64,000 bases of DNA from Cryptosporangium arvum DSM 44712 (GCF_000585375.1 NZ_KK073874.1:8963913-9027912); one strand, 5' to 3'; numbered from the stretch's first letter, positions 1 to 7,513 are shown. Numbers and translations: made by a program. Notes: generated by a model from the letters alone, not told the origin.

Positions 1-32
1 GGCAGTTCCGTACCTGGGCCAATCCGGCCCAC

Positions 33-629
33 TCAGACCCGCCGGCAGCCGGGCAACGTCGGGCCGTACCCGGGCGCCGCAGCAGCGCTCCGCTCGGCGG
101 CACCGAGCGTGAACGACTCGCCGTTCCAGGTAGCCGTCTGCTTGACCACGAAGCTGGGCCGATCGGCGGGGTCGCCGTCCGCGAGCACCCGACCGATCAG
201 GGTCACCGCCCGACCGTCCGGGTGAACGCAGCCACCGCGCTGCAGATGCACCGGCAGCGTCCCGGTCACCGTGCCGAGATACTCGGCGCTACCCGGATCC
301 CAGTAGTCGACGACGAGCACGTTGTCGGTACCGCCCCCCGAGCCGCCGCAGTGCAGCGTCACGAAGTACTCGAACGCCCCGTCACCCGTCACGTCGCCGG
401 CGAGCGGCTCCCCCGCTACCCGGGCGTCGGCGCACCCCGGCACCAACTCGGCCCCGCGCTTGGCCCAGAGCACCTCGACCGACTCCGGGGCGCTGCCGGC
501 AAGGTCCTTGGCCGAACCGACCAGCCAGAACCCTCCAATGACGAGAAGCACGAGAAGAAACACCCCGGCTGGGTTGTTTTGCACCGGACGTCCATCTTTG
601 ATCAACGCTCGGTCCCCTTTCGACCACAC
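33..629 (-). CDS. Hypothetical membrane-anchored protein with a DVTGDG motif
   Basis: The 198-residue product has a short basic N-terminus, one hydrophobic segment at about residues 23-40 and an extracytoplasmic domain with a GDVTGDG motif and three spaced Cys residues. The motif and the following GSGGGT stretch resemble the sigma-linked protein at 26553-27269, so the two probably belong to one exported family. The GTG at 629 has no clear Shine-Dalgarno. A TTG at 605 lies behind an AAAGGGGA-like site and may be the true start. Function is unknown. Confidence 0.6.
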   Translation of the reverse strand: MWSKGDRALIKDGRPVQNNPAGVFLLVLLVIGGFWLVGSAKDLAGSAPESVEVLWAKRGAELVPGCADARVAGEPLAGDVTGDGAFEYFVTLHCGGSGGGTDNVLVVDYWDPGSAEYLGTVTGTLPVHLQRGGCVHPDGRAVTLIGRVLADGDPADRPSFVVKQTATWNGESFTLGAAERSAAAAPGYGPTLPGCRRV

Positions 630-678
630 AGTGCGAACAACCTAGTACTGACCGGGGAGCGGTCGTACACGGCCCTCT

Positions 679-755
679 GTGTTCGCAACCGAACGTTTCG
701 GGGGTTGCCCGGCCGATCGAGCGGGGTGGCTGTTCGCGCGAAGCTAGTGGCACAG
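679..755 (+). promoter_or_regulatory. Conserved upstream block of peptide cassette copy 1
   Basis: The block holds GTGTT, then CGAACG (690-695), then GATCGA (715-720) after 19 bases, then TAGTGG (745-750) after 24 more. The same order and spacing precede the other copies. Two dyads are visible: CCGAA-CGT-TTCGG and the perfect palindrome TTCGCGCGAA. It is probably promoter plus operator; which sigma factor would use it is not clear. Confidence 0.6.
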
Positions 756-789
756 CAGGAACACACAAACTTCTTGGAGGCTGGACGAC

Positions 790-918
790 ATGAGCGGCTG
801 CTACGACTACGACTACAACCAGTGCAACGACTGGGACTACAACGAGTGCAAGCCGCGTCGTCGTCGCCACCACAAGAAGCGGTACAACGACTGCTGGGAC
901 TACAACCCCTGCAGCTGA
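790..918 (+). CDS. 42-residue Tyr/Asp/Cys-rich peptide, cassette copy 1
   Basis: GGAGG at 776-780 sits 9 bases before the ATG. The peptide has an acidic-aromatic N-terminal part, the basic core RRRRHHKKR (residues 23-31) and an acidic-aromatic tail. Cys are at 4, 12, 20, 35 and 41, with two Trp and six Tyr. There is no Ala, Val, Leu, Ile, Phe or Thr, and no signal peptide. NDWDYNEC (13-20) is echoed by NDCWDYNPC (33-41). The same peptide is encoded at 6309, 6985, 7514, 8111 and 14556. I do not recognise the family. Metal binding, nucleic-acid binding or a structural role are all possible. Confidence 0.82.
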   Translation: MSGCYDYDYNQCNDWDYNECKPRRRRHHKKRYNDCWDYNPCS

Positions 919-929
919 ACCACCGAACA

Positions 930-968
930 GGGAGGCCCGGAGCGCACACCCCGCGCTCCGGGCCTCCC
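930..968. terminator. Strong hairpin after peptide copy 1
   Basis: There is a perfect 16-bp stem (930-945 with 953-968) and a 7-base loop. It sits between copy 1 and the convergent SDR gene, so it can serve both. Every cassette copy has a related GGCCCGGAGCGC-type stem. Confidence 0.85.
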
Positions 969-978
969 TGCGTCCACA

Positions 979-1719
979 TCACACGGTGAAGCCGCCATCA
1001 ACAGAGATCGACGCTCCGGTCACGTAACGCGCGTCGTCGCTGGCGAGGAACGACACCACGCTCGCGATCTCGTCGGCTTTCGCGTACCGGTCGAGTGCGG
1101 TGAACGATCGGATGCCCTCCGCGTTCGGTCCGTCCGCCGGGTTGGCGTCCGTGTCCGTGGGACCCGGGTTCACCAGGTTCACCGTGATCTCTCGCGGACC
1201 GAGTTCCCGCGCGAGCCCTTTGGTCATCCCGATCAGTGCCGTCTTACTCATCGCGTAGAGCGTGAACCCGGAAAAGGTCGTCCGCTCGGCCACGTTGCTG
1301 CCGATCGTGACGATCCGGCCGCCCGGTTTCAGATGGCGCAGCGCCGCTCGCGAGGCCGCGTACGGGGCCTGCACGTTCACCGCCATCGTGTGTGCGAACT
1401 CCTCGTCCCCGAGATCGTCGACCGGGCCCACAGTGAAGACACCCGCGTTGTTGACCACGATGTCCAACCGGCCGAACATCTCGGCGGTCCGATCCACCGC
1501 GCCCGTCACCTCGTCCACGTTCCGGCCGTCGGCTTTGATGGCGATCGCCCGTCGCCCGGTGTCCTTGATCTCGCAGGCCACCGCGTGGGCCTGGTCGTAG
1601 CCCTGTACGTAGGTCAGTGCCACGTCGGCACCGCACTCCGAGAGCCGGCGGGCGATCGCGGCACCGATGCCACGGGACCCGCCGGTCACCAACGCGACCT
1701 TGTTCGTCAACTCGTTCAT
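979..1719 (-). CDS. SDR family oxidoreductase
   Basis: This 246-residue protein is a classical short-chain dehydrogenase/reductase of the 3-oxoacyl-ACP-reductase type. It has the Rossmann motif TGGSRGIG near residue 11, NNAG in the middle, the catalytic pair YAMSK, and a C-terminal VTGASISVDGG. NAD(P)-dependent reduction or oxidation of a carbonyl/alcohol is expected, substrate unknown. The ATG at 1719 is chosen because the nucleotide-binding motif follows directly; the open frame runs upstream without family similarity. It is convergent with peptide copy 1. Confidence 0.9.
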   Translation of the reverse strand: MNELTNKVALVTGGSRGIGAAIARRLSECGADVALTYVQGYDQAHAVACEIKDTGRRAIAIKADGRNVDEVTGAVDRTAEMFGRLDIVVNNAGVFTVGPVDDLGDEEFAHTMAVNVQAPYAASRAALRHLKPGGRIVTIGSNVAERTTFSGFTLYAMSKTALIGMTKGLARELGPREITVNLVNPGPTDTDANPADGPNAEGIRSFTALDRYAKADEIASVVSFLASDDARYVTGASISVDGGFTV

Positions 1720-2220
1720 GCGAACAGCCTGGCGAGCGACGTCGAAGGATGCTGGCGTCAAACGGACGTCGAGTTTCAGTCCGGGTGCCGACGCCGGCGC
1801 CGCGCCGACGCGGTACGCCGCCGATGCCGTGGGAGGGGCACACGACGGCGCTCCGTCCGAGCCCGGCTGGGCCGCCGGCTGGGCGCGGGGGGCGCCCATA
1901 CGGCCAGCTCGCGGGAACGTTGCGCGGTGAGCACGGCCGTTTGTCGACGCCACCGCGGCTCGAAGATCTGAAGCGACAGACCGACGCCACGGGCGCCGGG
2001 GACGAGCGAGAGCACAGTGAAGGAACCCTTCGTCAGCGGATGGCACGGCGCATCGCCGTCCCACGTCGCCGGCCGCGGGCGTTGCCTCGGATCAGCCGAC
2101 GGTTGCTAGAAACGCCAGGGGTTCGTGCTCGTCATGTCATCCACAGTAGGCGCACGGGCGCGGTGCGTCTCGTCGTTATTGCGGCCACTCGGTGTCCGCT
2201 TCGGGCGTCAGGGTGGGCCG
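1720..2220. other. No gene recognised
   Basis: About 500 bases lie between the divergent SDR and VOC genes. Frames are open on both strands because of high GC, but none gives a recognisable product. It probably contains both promoters. A decayed gene cannot be excluded. Confidence 0.5.
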
Positions 2221-2646
2221 GTGACCACACCGAAGAGCAGAGCCGGTTCCCGGATCGACCACCTCAACCTCGCCGTGCCGGACCTGGCCACCGCAGAGGC
2301 TTTCTACGAGCCGGTGCTGGCCAGCATCGGCATCAGCAAGATGCTGGAGATTCCGCCGAACGCCACGCCGAACCAGCCGACGGCCATGACCGGTTTCGGC
2401 TTGGCCGACGTCAAGCCGTACTTCTGGCTCATCGACGGTGGGACGGTCGGCACGAACATGCACGTCGCTTTCACCGTCGACACCCGCGACGACGTCGTGA
2501 CCTTCCACGAGGCGGCGCTGGCCGCGGGAGCCTCGGAGCTCCTCCCGCCCGCCGTGCACGAGGAGTACCACTCCGACTATTACGGCGCGTTCGTGCTCGA
2601 TCCGCACGGCATCAACCTCGAGGCGGTCTGTCACGAGCGGCCGTAG
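2221..2646 (+). CDS. VOC (glyoxalase/bleomycin-resistance fold) protein
   Basis: The 141-residue product starts with the VOC pattern IDHLNLAVPDLATAEAFYEPVL and ends with DPHGINLEAVCHE, a single vicinal-oxygen-chelate unit that likely dimerises and binds a metal. Substrate is unknown. The GTG at 2221 gives a normal length for the family; an upstream in-frame start at 2125 would add about 30 residues without similarity. Its end shares the hairpin at 2658-2690 with the convergent peptide copy 2. Confidence 0.85.
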   Translation: MTTPKSRAGSRIDHLNLAVPDLATAEAFYEPVLASIGISKMLEIPPNATPNQPTAMTGFGLADVKPYFWLIDGGTVGTNMHVAFTVDTRDDVVTFHEAALAAGASELLPPAVHEEYHSDYYGAFVLDPHGINLEAVCHERP

Positions 2647-2657
2647 CCCGCAGAGAC

Positions 2658-2690
2658 GAGGCCCGGAGCGCGATGAACGCTCCGGGCCTC
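2658..2690. terminator. Bidirectional hairpin of peptide copy 2
   Basis: A perfect 13-bp stem (2658-2670 with 2678-2690) and 7-base loop lie between the VOC gene and peptide copy 2. The stem is the cassette-type GAGGCCCGGAGCG. Confidence 0.82.
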
Positions 2691-2703
2691 GGCGGACGAA
2701 TGA

Positions 2704-2832
2704 TCAGCTGCAGGGGTTGTAGTCCCAGCAGTCGTTGTACCGCTTCTTGTGGTGGCGACGGCGACGCGGCTCGCACTCGTTGTAGTCCCAGTCGTTGCCC
2801 TGGTTGTAGTCCCAGCCGTAGCAGTCGCTCAT
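2704..2832 (-). CDS. 42-residue peptide, divergent cassette copy 2
   Basis: Same length and layout as the other six copies, but with five substitutions: Gly3 to Asp, Asp6 to Gly, Tyr7 to Trp, Cys12 to Gly and Lys21 to Glu. It therefore keeps four of five Cys (4, 20, 35, 41), and the basic core and C-terminus are unchanged. TTGGAGG lies about 9 bases before the ATG. The upstream block and terminator are present, so it looks expressed and not decayed. It may be a functionally distinct paralogue. Confidence 0.8.
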   Translation of the reverse strand: MSDCYGWDYNQGNDWDYNECEPRRRRHHKKRYNDCWDYNPCS

Positions 2833-2866
2833 GTCGCCGTTCCTCCAAGAAATCGGGTTGTTCCTG

Positions 2867-2943
2867 CGGTGCCAATAGACTCCCGCGGATCAACGCCGGG
2901 CTCGATCGCCGTCCTGACGCCGCCACCGTTCGCGTGCGAACAC
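2867..2943 (-). promoter_or_regulatory. Conserved upstream block of peptide copy 2
   Basis: Read on the minus strand it has GTGTTCG, CGAACG, GATCGA and TATTGG with the same 19- and 24-base spacings as the other copies, although intervening bases have diverged. GTTCGC-AC-GCGAAC forms a perfect inverted repeat at its upstream edge. Confidence 0.55.
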
Positions 2944-2951
2944 TCCGCCGC

Positions 2952-3773
2952 TCACACTTTCTTGCGGTAGGCGCGCAGGGCCAGCGGCATGAAGACCGCG
3001 ACCAGGCCGACGCACCAGACCAGCGTCCACCAGACGTGGTTGCCGACCGGAGTGCCGTTGAACAGGGCACGCATCGATTCGACCAGGTGCGTGATCGGGT
3101 TGACTTTCACGAAGGCCTGCAGCCAGCCGGGCAGCGCGGAGACACCCACGAACATGCTGGAGGCGAAGCTCAGCGGCAGGACGGCGAGGAACATGATTCC
3201 CTGCACCGCTCCGCTGGTCCGGACCACCATCCCGACGAACACCGACGCCCAGCTGAGCGACAGCGCGAAGAGCACAGCGAGCAGGCAGGCCGCCACGGCG
3301 GCGAGCGGGTTCGACTCGATCCGGAATCCCATGATGTAGCCGACGGTCAGCGTCGAAATAGCGACGATCACGTACCGCACGACGTCACCGACGACCGCAC
3401 CGATCAGGGGCGCCGACCGCGGGATAGGCAACGAGCGGAACCGGTCGAACAGGCCCTTCTCCAGGTCGGTGTTGAGGTTGACGCCGATCGCGATCGCGCC
3501 GGTGGCGATGCTCTGAGCGAGGATGCCGGGCAGCAGGAACTGCAGGTACTGCTCGGTGGAACCGGAGACCGACTTGCCGAAGATGTAGACGAAGATGACG
3601 AGGAAGATCGCCGGCTGGATCGTCACGTCGATCAATGCTTCCGGCGTGTGCCAGGTTTTGATCAGGCTGCGTTTTGTGAGGGCCAGCGAGTGTCGTACCA
3701 GGCGGAACGGTCGGCGCACGCGGGGCGCGGGAGCGGAGCGGTCGACGTCGGGGCTGGTGAGGGTCGCAGTCAT
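2952..3773 (-). CDS. ABC-2 type transporter permease (DrrB-like)
   Basis: The 273-residue protein has six predicted hydrophobic segments after a cytoplasmic N-terminus and the family signature near GIMFLAVLPLSFASSMFV and PLPGWLQAF-type text late in the sequence. It is the membrane half of a drug- or lipid-export ABC system. Its ATG overlaps the stop of the ATPase gene as ATGA, indicating translational coupling. The cargo cannot be read from sequence. Confidence 0.9.
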   Translation of the reverse strand: MTATLTSPDVDRSAPAPRVRRPFRLVRHSLALTKRSLIKTWHTPEALIDVTIQPAIFLVIFVYIFGKSVSGSTEQYLQFLLPGILAQSIATGAIAIGVNLNTDLEKGLFDRFRSLPIPRSAPLIGAVVGDVVRYVIVAISTLTVGYIMGFRIESNPLAAVAACLLAVLFALSLSWASVFVGMVVRTSGAVQGIMFLAVLPLSFASSMFVGVSALPGWLQAFVKVNPITHLVESMRALFNGTPVGNHVWWTLVWCVGLVAVFMPLALRAYRKKV

Positions 3774-4735
3774 GCCGCGGCCTCCTGGGTGTTGGCGGCC
3801 GGGCGGCCGGTGAGGGTGAAGAAGACCTCGTCGAGGCTGGGCAGGTGGAGCGACAGCTCGGTCACGGGGATGCGTGCGGCGGCGAGGCGGGCCACGGCGA
3901 CGGTCATCGCCTCGTCGGACGCGACCGGCACGGCGAGCACGCCCTTGCGGATCTGATCGGCGGGGGTGCCGGCGGAGATCTCGTTGAGGATGTCGGCAGC
4001 GGCCGGCAGATCGGCGGCGTTCGACGGGCGGACCTCGAGCGTCGAGCCGCCGACGACACGCTTCAACGCCTCGGGGGTGTCGTGCGCGATGACGAGTCCG
4101 TGGTCGATCACCGTGATCTGGTCGGCGAGCGCCTCGGCCTCCTCGAGGTACTGGGTGGTCAGGAGGACGGTGGAGCCGTCGCGGACAAGCGTGCGCACCA
4201 CGTTCCACATGTCTTCGCGCTTGCTCGGGTCGAGGCCGGTGGTGGGCTCGTCGAGGAAGATCACGTCGGGGCGGCCGACGAGGCTCGCGGCCAGGTCGAG
4301 GCGGCGGCGCATACCACCGGAGTAGGTCTTGGCGGCCCGGTTGGCGGCGTCGGTGAGGTCGAACCACTCGAGCAGCTCGGTGGCGCGTCGGCGTGCTCCG
4401 GTCTTGCCCAGGTCGAGCAGAACGCCGAAAAGCTCCAGGTTCTGACGTCCGGTCAAGTCCTCGTCGACCGAGGCGTACTGGCCGGTGAGACCGATCGCTT
4501 CCCGGACGCGCTCGGCGTCGCGGACGACGTCGAAACCGGCGATGCGGGCGTGGCCGCCGTCGGGGCGCAGGAGCGTGGACAGGATGCGGACCGCAGTGGT
4601 CTTGCCGGCTCCGTTGGGACCCAGAACGCCGAGAATGGTGCCGCGTTCAACGGCGATGTCGACGCCTTGGAGGGCCTTGGTGGAGCCGAAGTGTTTGACG
4701 AGGCCCTCGGCCTCGATCACCAGGTCGGTTGTCAT
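3770..4735 (-). CDS. ABC transporter ATPase (DrrA-like)
   Basis: This 321-residue ATPase has Walker A GPNGAGKTT, signature YSGGMRRRLDLA, Walker B VIFLDEPTTGLD and a C-terminal extension typical of daunorubicin-resistance type ATPases. It powers the permease encoded just downstream. The ATG at 4735 is preferred; a GTG at 4744 would add three residues. Neither start has a strong Shine-Dalgarno, so a leaderless message is possible. Confidence 0.93.
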   Translation of the reverse strand: MTTDLVIEAEGLVKHFGSTKALQGVDIAVERGTILGVLGPNGAGKTTAVRILSTLLRPDGGHARIAGFDVVRDAERVREAIGLTGQYASVDEDLTGRQNLELFGVLLDLGKTGARRRATELLEWFDLTDAANRAAKTYSGGMRRRLDLAASLVGRPDVIFLDEPTTGLDPSKREDMWNVVRTLVRDGSTVLLTTQYLEEAEALADQITVIDHGLVIAHDTPEALKRVVGGSTLEVRPSNAADLPAAADILNEISAGTPADQIRKGVLAVPVASDEAMTVAVARLAAARIPVTELSLHLPSLDEVFFTLTGRPAANTQEAAA

Positions 4736-4811
4736 GCTCAACACGTTGGTGGTCGGCGCTGAGACGACGCTGTCCTGACGCTGTCAGCCCTGAGCGGCTG
4801 CTGTCAGCCGG

Positions 4812-5369
4812 CTAGCCGATCGGCGCGCGACCAGCGGCGAGCTCTTCCAGCCGTTCCAGCATTTCGTCCGGTCTGACTCCGAACTCGTAGGAGGCCGCGA
4901 CCGATACGCCGGTCCGGAACAGTAGCCGGGACGCTTCGGACCCGAGCCAATTCACCTGCTCGGGACGAGCTTTCACCGTGATGGCCCGCCGACCGGGCGC
5001 GATACGGGCCACCGACTCCCACGGCACGAACAGCGGCGGGGCGATAGTGGCCCGTCTGCGAAGGCGAACCATTGGCCCGATCCACACACCGGTGGTGTCG
5101 GCCGCAAAGGTCGGCCCGGCCCGGACAGCCCGAACCGTGGCCTCCACCGTGGCAACCACCGCAGCGGCCAGCGGCGCGACCGCGAGTACCCAGAACCCGG
5201 GGGACGGGTCGTGCGCGAAGAGGAGCAAGGCGGTGAAGGGCACGGAAAAGGACCCTGGGAGCACCAGCGCAGTGGCACCGGCCACCGCCGCGTACCGCCA
5301 CCGATGAGCCCGGATGACGACCGGTGCGGACTCGGGTACGCGGGCTACCGCGGCCAAGGTCTCGGGCAT
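4812..5369 (-). CDS. PH-like small membrane protein
   Basis: The 185-residue product has two hydrophobic segments (about 28-50 and 58-80), then a soluble beta-rich domain like the bacterial PH domains that follow paired helices, and a short C-terminal helix. No enzymatic motif is visible. Its 3' end is duplicated in degraded form at 6152-6170 and 7787-7905, close to peptide cassettes. A second protein of the same general plan lies at 10780-11340. Confidence 0.72.
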   Translation of the reverse strand: MPETLAAVARVPESAPVVIRAHRWRYAAVAGATALVLPGSFSVPFTALLLFAHDPSPGFWVLAVAPLAAAVVATVEATVRAVRAGPTFAADTTGVWIGPMVRLRRRATIAPPLFVPWESVARIAPGRRAITVKARPEQVNWLGSEASRLLFRTGVSVAASYEFGVRPDEMLERLEELAAGRAPIG

Positions 5370-5389
5370 TCGGGCACCTCAGCGATTGT

Positions 5390-5760
5390 CGGCCAGGACG
5401 TCGAAGCCACCGCACGCGACCGCCAGGTCCCAACCGTGCACGGCCAGCTCGCCGACGATCATGTCGCCCATGACGGGCGCGGGCAGCATTAGGGGTGTAC
5501 CCGCCCTCCCAGGCGCTCGGCGGCGCCCACGACGACGTGATGCCGTCCAGCGGGGCGAGCAGGCGACCACGCTAGGCGCCGGTCGTCAGGTCTACGCGGA
5601 CTCCGCTGGTGCCGGCTGCGGAACGGCTCCTCGCGGCCGGCGCCCGGCGCCCCAGAGCAGGAAATGGTTGACCAGCGCCCGAACGTCGTACTCCGTGCTC
5701 GGAGTCTTGTTGGCGAGTTGGTCGTCGGCATTGGTGGGGGCGACTGCGGCCATGGCGTCG
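5390..5760 (-). pseudogene. Decayed maleylpyruvate-isomerase-like (DinB fold) gene
   Basis: The N-terminal family pattern (PSTEYDVRALVNHFL, about 5640-5720) and the later pattern VGELAVHGWDLAVA (about 5400-5460) appear in two separate minus frames, with the middle missing. This matches the actinobacterial TIGR03086-type family after deletion and frameshift. No intact copy is in the window. Confidence 0.7.
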
Positions 5761-5809
5761 GCTGGGTGCCGTACCGAACGTGCACCTGTCGTCAGCCGCG
5801 GCCGCGCGG

Positions 5810-6090
5810 ACGTCAACGGTGTGTGCAGCGAGTACCGCCTCCCGGTCCTCGATGCCCGCGACCACGTTTTCGGCGTCGCGTTCCGGCCGGGCGCCCAAGT
5901 GGGTCATCCGCCGCTACCGCCTGCACGAGGTGACTGCGCATGGTCGCTGGCGGGGCGATCGAGTGGGCCGCGCTGGCGGCGGACCTCGGCTACGCCGATC
6001 ATGGCCACTTCATCCGCGACTTCAAGAGCATGTTCGGCGAGCCACCGACCTGGTACGCGCAGCGGTATCAGCGCTGGTTCGGGCGGTAGC
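5810..6090 (+). pseudogene. Decayed AraC-family regulator
   Basis: Three plus frames each hold part of one protein: RDHVFGVAFRPG (N-terminal sensor, about 5850-5895), KWVIRRYRLHEV (about 5898-5935) and LAADLGYADHGHFIRDF followed by PPTWYAQRY (5970-6085), the second AraC helix-turn-helix. Most of the sensor domain is missing and at least two frameshifts are needed, so no regulator is made. Confidence 0.8.
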
Positions 6091-6151
6091 CGGTTCAAGA
6101 GTGGCTCGGCGTTGCTGTCGTCGACGAAGGCACTTGGAACAGGGATCGGTG

Positions 6152-6170
6152 AGCTAGCCGATCGGCGCGC
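6152..6170. repeat. 19-bp exact duplicate of the 3' end of the gene at 4812
   Basis: GCTAGCCGATCGGCGCGCG here is identical to 4811-4829, the stop-codon end of the PH-like gene, and is followed by looser similarity up to about 6190. It marks a partial duplication next to peptide copy 3. Confidence 0.7.
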
Positions 6171-6267
6171 GCCCCGGAGGCGTTCGAGCACGGGCGGGTA
6201 GTGGCGGAGTCCCCAAGCACCCCCGACAGCATGTTGGGCTCAGCGATCGGCCCGCTGGCACGACAAA

Positions 6268-6294
6268 GCCCGGAGCGCGATGTGCGCTCCGGGC
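6268..6294 (-). terminator. Hairpin after peptide copy 3
   Basis: An 11-bp perfect stem (6268-6278 with 6284-6294), loop 5, of the cassette-type GCCCGGAGCGC sequence lies just downstream of copy 3. Confidence 0.78.
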
Positions 6295-6308
6295 CTTGGT
6301 GAAAAGCG

Positions 6309-6437
6309 TCAGCTGCAGGGGTTGTAGTCCCAGCAGTCGTTGTACCGCTTCTTGTGGTGGCGACGACGGCGCGGCTTGCACTCGTTGTAGTCCCAGTCGT
6401 TGCACTGGTTGTAGTCGTAGTCGTAGCAGCCGCTCAT
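6309..6437 (-). CDS. 42-residue peptide, cassette copy 3
   Basis: The product is identical to copy 1. The only coding change is synonymous, at Arg23. AGGAGG lies 9 bases before the ATG, and the leader contains GGAACACACAAACTTTC as in copy 7. The cassette is complete from upstream block to hairpin. Confidence 0.82.
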   Translation of the reverse strand: MSGCYDYDYNQCNDWDYNECKPRRRRHHKKRYNDCWDYNPCS

Positions 6438-6473
6438 GTCGTCCATCCTCCTGAAAGTTTGTGTGTTCCTGCT

Positions 6474-6548
6474 GTGCCACTAGCTTCGCGTGGATCGGTG
6501 GCTGGTTCGATCGGCCGCGTAACGGCTGGAACGTTCGGCTCCCAACAC
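6474..6548 (-). promoter_or_regulatory. Conserved upstream block of peptide copy 3
   Basis: The minus strand shows GTGTT, CGAACG, GATCGA and TAGTGG at the standard spacings. The stretch after CGAACG reads TTCCAGCCGT instead of TTTCGGGGGT, a variant shared with copy 5. Confidence 0.55.
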
Positions 6549-6599
6549 TGTGGTCACCTGACGAAGGTGGCCCGCTAGTGCACCCACGAGCTGATCAGT

Positions 6600-6693
6600 C
6601 CGTCGGGCCTCGCGGCGTCTGGCCGTTTGGCGGGGGTGACGGTGCTCGGGTATGACGACCGACTCGTCGAGGTAGAGGCGTTGGCGCGGGCAT
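6600..6693 (+). pseudogene. 3' fragment of a RidA-family gene
   Basis: One frame ends with GVTVLGYDDRLVEVEALARA and stop, matching the tail of the intact RidA protein at 14732-15130 (GVTVLGYPDQLVEVEAVAV). Only about 30 codons remain, with no start or upstream domain. Confidence 0.75.
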
Positions 6694-6699
6694 GAGGGC

Positions 6700-6907
6700 G
6701 TCTGCTTCGGCCCATGCCGCCGGGTCTGGTCGGCTTCGTTGGTTGCATGCCTTTCCGTCGGTAGGGAATCCGGCGTCGAACGCGGTGTGTCGGCGAGTCG
6801 GGTTCGAGTTGGTCGGTGAATGCGACTTCGAGTTCCCGCCGGGCCGGTTCATGCGCAGCAACGACTGGCGGCTGGATCTGCCGGCGGTCGACCAGTCGAT
6901 TGGTTGA
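6700..6907 (+). pseudogene. 3' fragment of a GNAT acetyltransferase gene
   Basis: The frame encodes GNPASNAVCRRVGFELVGE, the motif-B end of a GNAT acetyltransferase, followed by a normal C-terminus and stop. The acetyl-CoA binding motif is absent. It abuts the RidA fragment, so two unrelated gene tails are joined head to tail. Confidence 0.75.
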
Positions 6908-6940
6908 GGTACCAGGAAGAACTGCGCACGACACGAAAAG

Positions 6941-6969
6941 GCCCGGAGCGCGATGTGCGCTCCGGGCCT
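6941..6969 (-). terminator. Hairpin after peptide copy 4
   Basis: A perfect 12-bp stem (GGCCCGGAGCGC, 6941-6952 with 6958-6969) and 5-base loop, preceded on the plus strand by AAAA. Confidence 0.82.
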
Positions 6970-6984
6970 CGACGGCGAAAGACG

Positions 6985-7113
6985 TCAGCTGCAGGGGTTG
7001 TAGTCCCAGCAGTCGTTGTAGCGCTTCTTGTGGTGGCGACGACGACGCGGCTTGCACTCGTTGTAGTCCCAGTCGTTGCACTGGTTGTAGTCGTAGTCGT
7101 AGCAGCCGCTCAT
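6985..7113 (-). CDS. 42-residue peptide, cassette copy 4
   Basis: The product is identical to copy 1, with one synonymous change at Arg31. AGGAGG is 9 bases from the ATG. The leader is the longer variant containing GGGGGAACACACACTTACAC, shared with copies 5 and 6. Confidence 0.82.
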   Translation of the reverse strand: MSGCYDYDYNQCNDWDYNECKPRRRRHHKKRYNDCWDYNPCS

Positions 7114-7152
7114 GTCGTCCAGCCTCCTGTGTAAGTGTGTGTTCCCCCTGCT

Positions 7153-7227
7153 GTGCCACTAGCTTCGCGCGAACACCCACTCCGCTCGATCGGCCGCGCA
7201 ACCCCCGAAACGTTCGGTTCCGAACAC
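7153..7227 (-). promoter_or_regulatory. Conserved upstream block of peptide copy 4
   Basis: CGAACG, GATCGA and TAGTGG occur at the standard spacing on the minus strand. GTTCGG-AA-CCGAAC forms a perfect inverted repeat at the upstream edge, and TTCGCGCGAA is intact. Confidence 0.58.
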
Positions 7228-7299
7228 TGTGGTCAGACGACGAAGATCCAGCCCCGGCCCGCGGCTTCGGCTCCGCCCGTGTGGCGTAGCGGATGGCCG

Positions 7300-7460
7300 G
7301 TCACGGAACTGCTTGAAACGGTTGCAACAGCGTCCGACGACCTCGCGCTGCTGGTAGGCCCGTTGGCCGCAACGCCGGGCGACTTGATCGCAGCGTTGCC
7401 GGCAAGTGCACGGGATCCGCCGTTCCCGCAGCGCAGCCCGAGTCAGGTCATGCGCACAGG
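7300..7460 (-). mobile_element. IS5-type transposase remnant
   Basis: The minus frame reads ALRERRIPCTCRQRCDQVAR and then YQQREVVGRCCNRFKQFRD, matching the end of actinobacterial IS5-family DDE transposases, whose usual text is close to YKQRNVVERCFNRLKQFR and carries the last catalytic Glu. Here that position is Gly and the segment between the blocks is shortened. No terminal inverted repeats were found. It lies between peptide copies 4 and 5. Confidence 0.65.
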
Positions 7461-7470
7461 CATACAACAA

Positions 7471-7501
7471 AGGCCCGGAGCGCAATACGCGCTCCGGGCC
7501 T
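7471..7501 (-). terminator. Hairpin after peptide copy 5
   Basis: A perfect 13-bp stem (AGGCCCGGAGCGC at 7471-7483 with 7489-7501) and 5-base loop. Confidence 0.82.
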
Positions 7502-7513
7502 CCGCGAAAGACG

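Noticed and set aside
1776-2015. Minus-strand 79-codon frame upstream of the SDR gene
   Set aside because: A short stretch looked protein-like, but the rest is Arg-rich and no family could be named.
1617-3956. 779-codon open frame on the plus strand
   Set aside because: It runs across the VOC gene, the peptide copy and the ABC genes in wrong frames and gives an Arg-rich product with no family. It is a high-GC artefact.
2952-4367. 471-codon frame starting far upstream of the ABC permease
   Set aside because: The first 200 codons are an Arg/Pro-rich shadow of the ATPase gene. The permease starts at the ATGA overlap.
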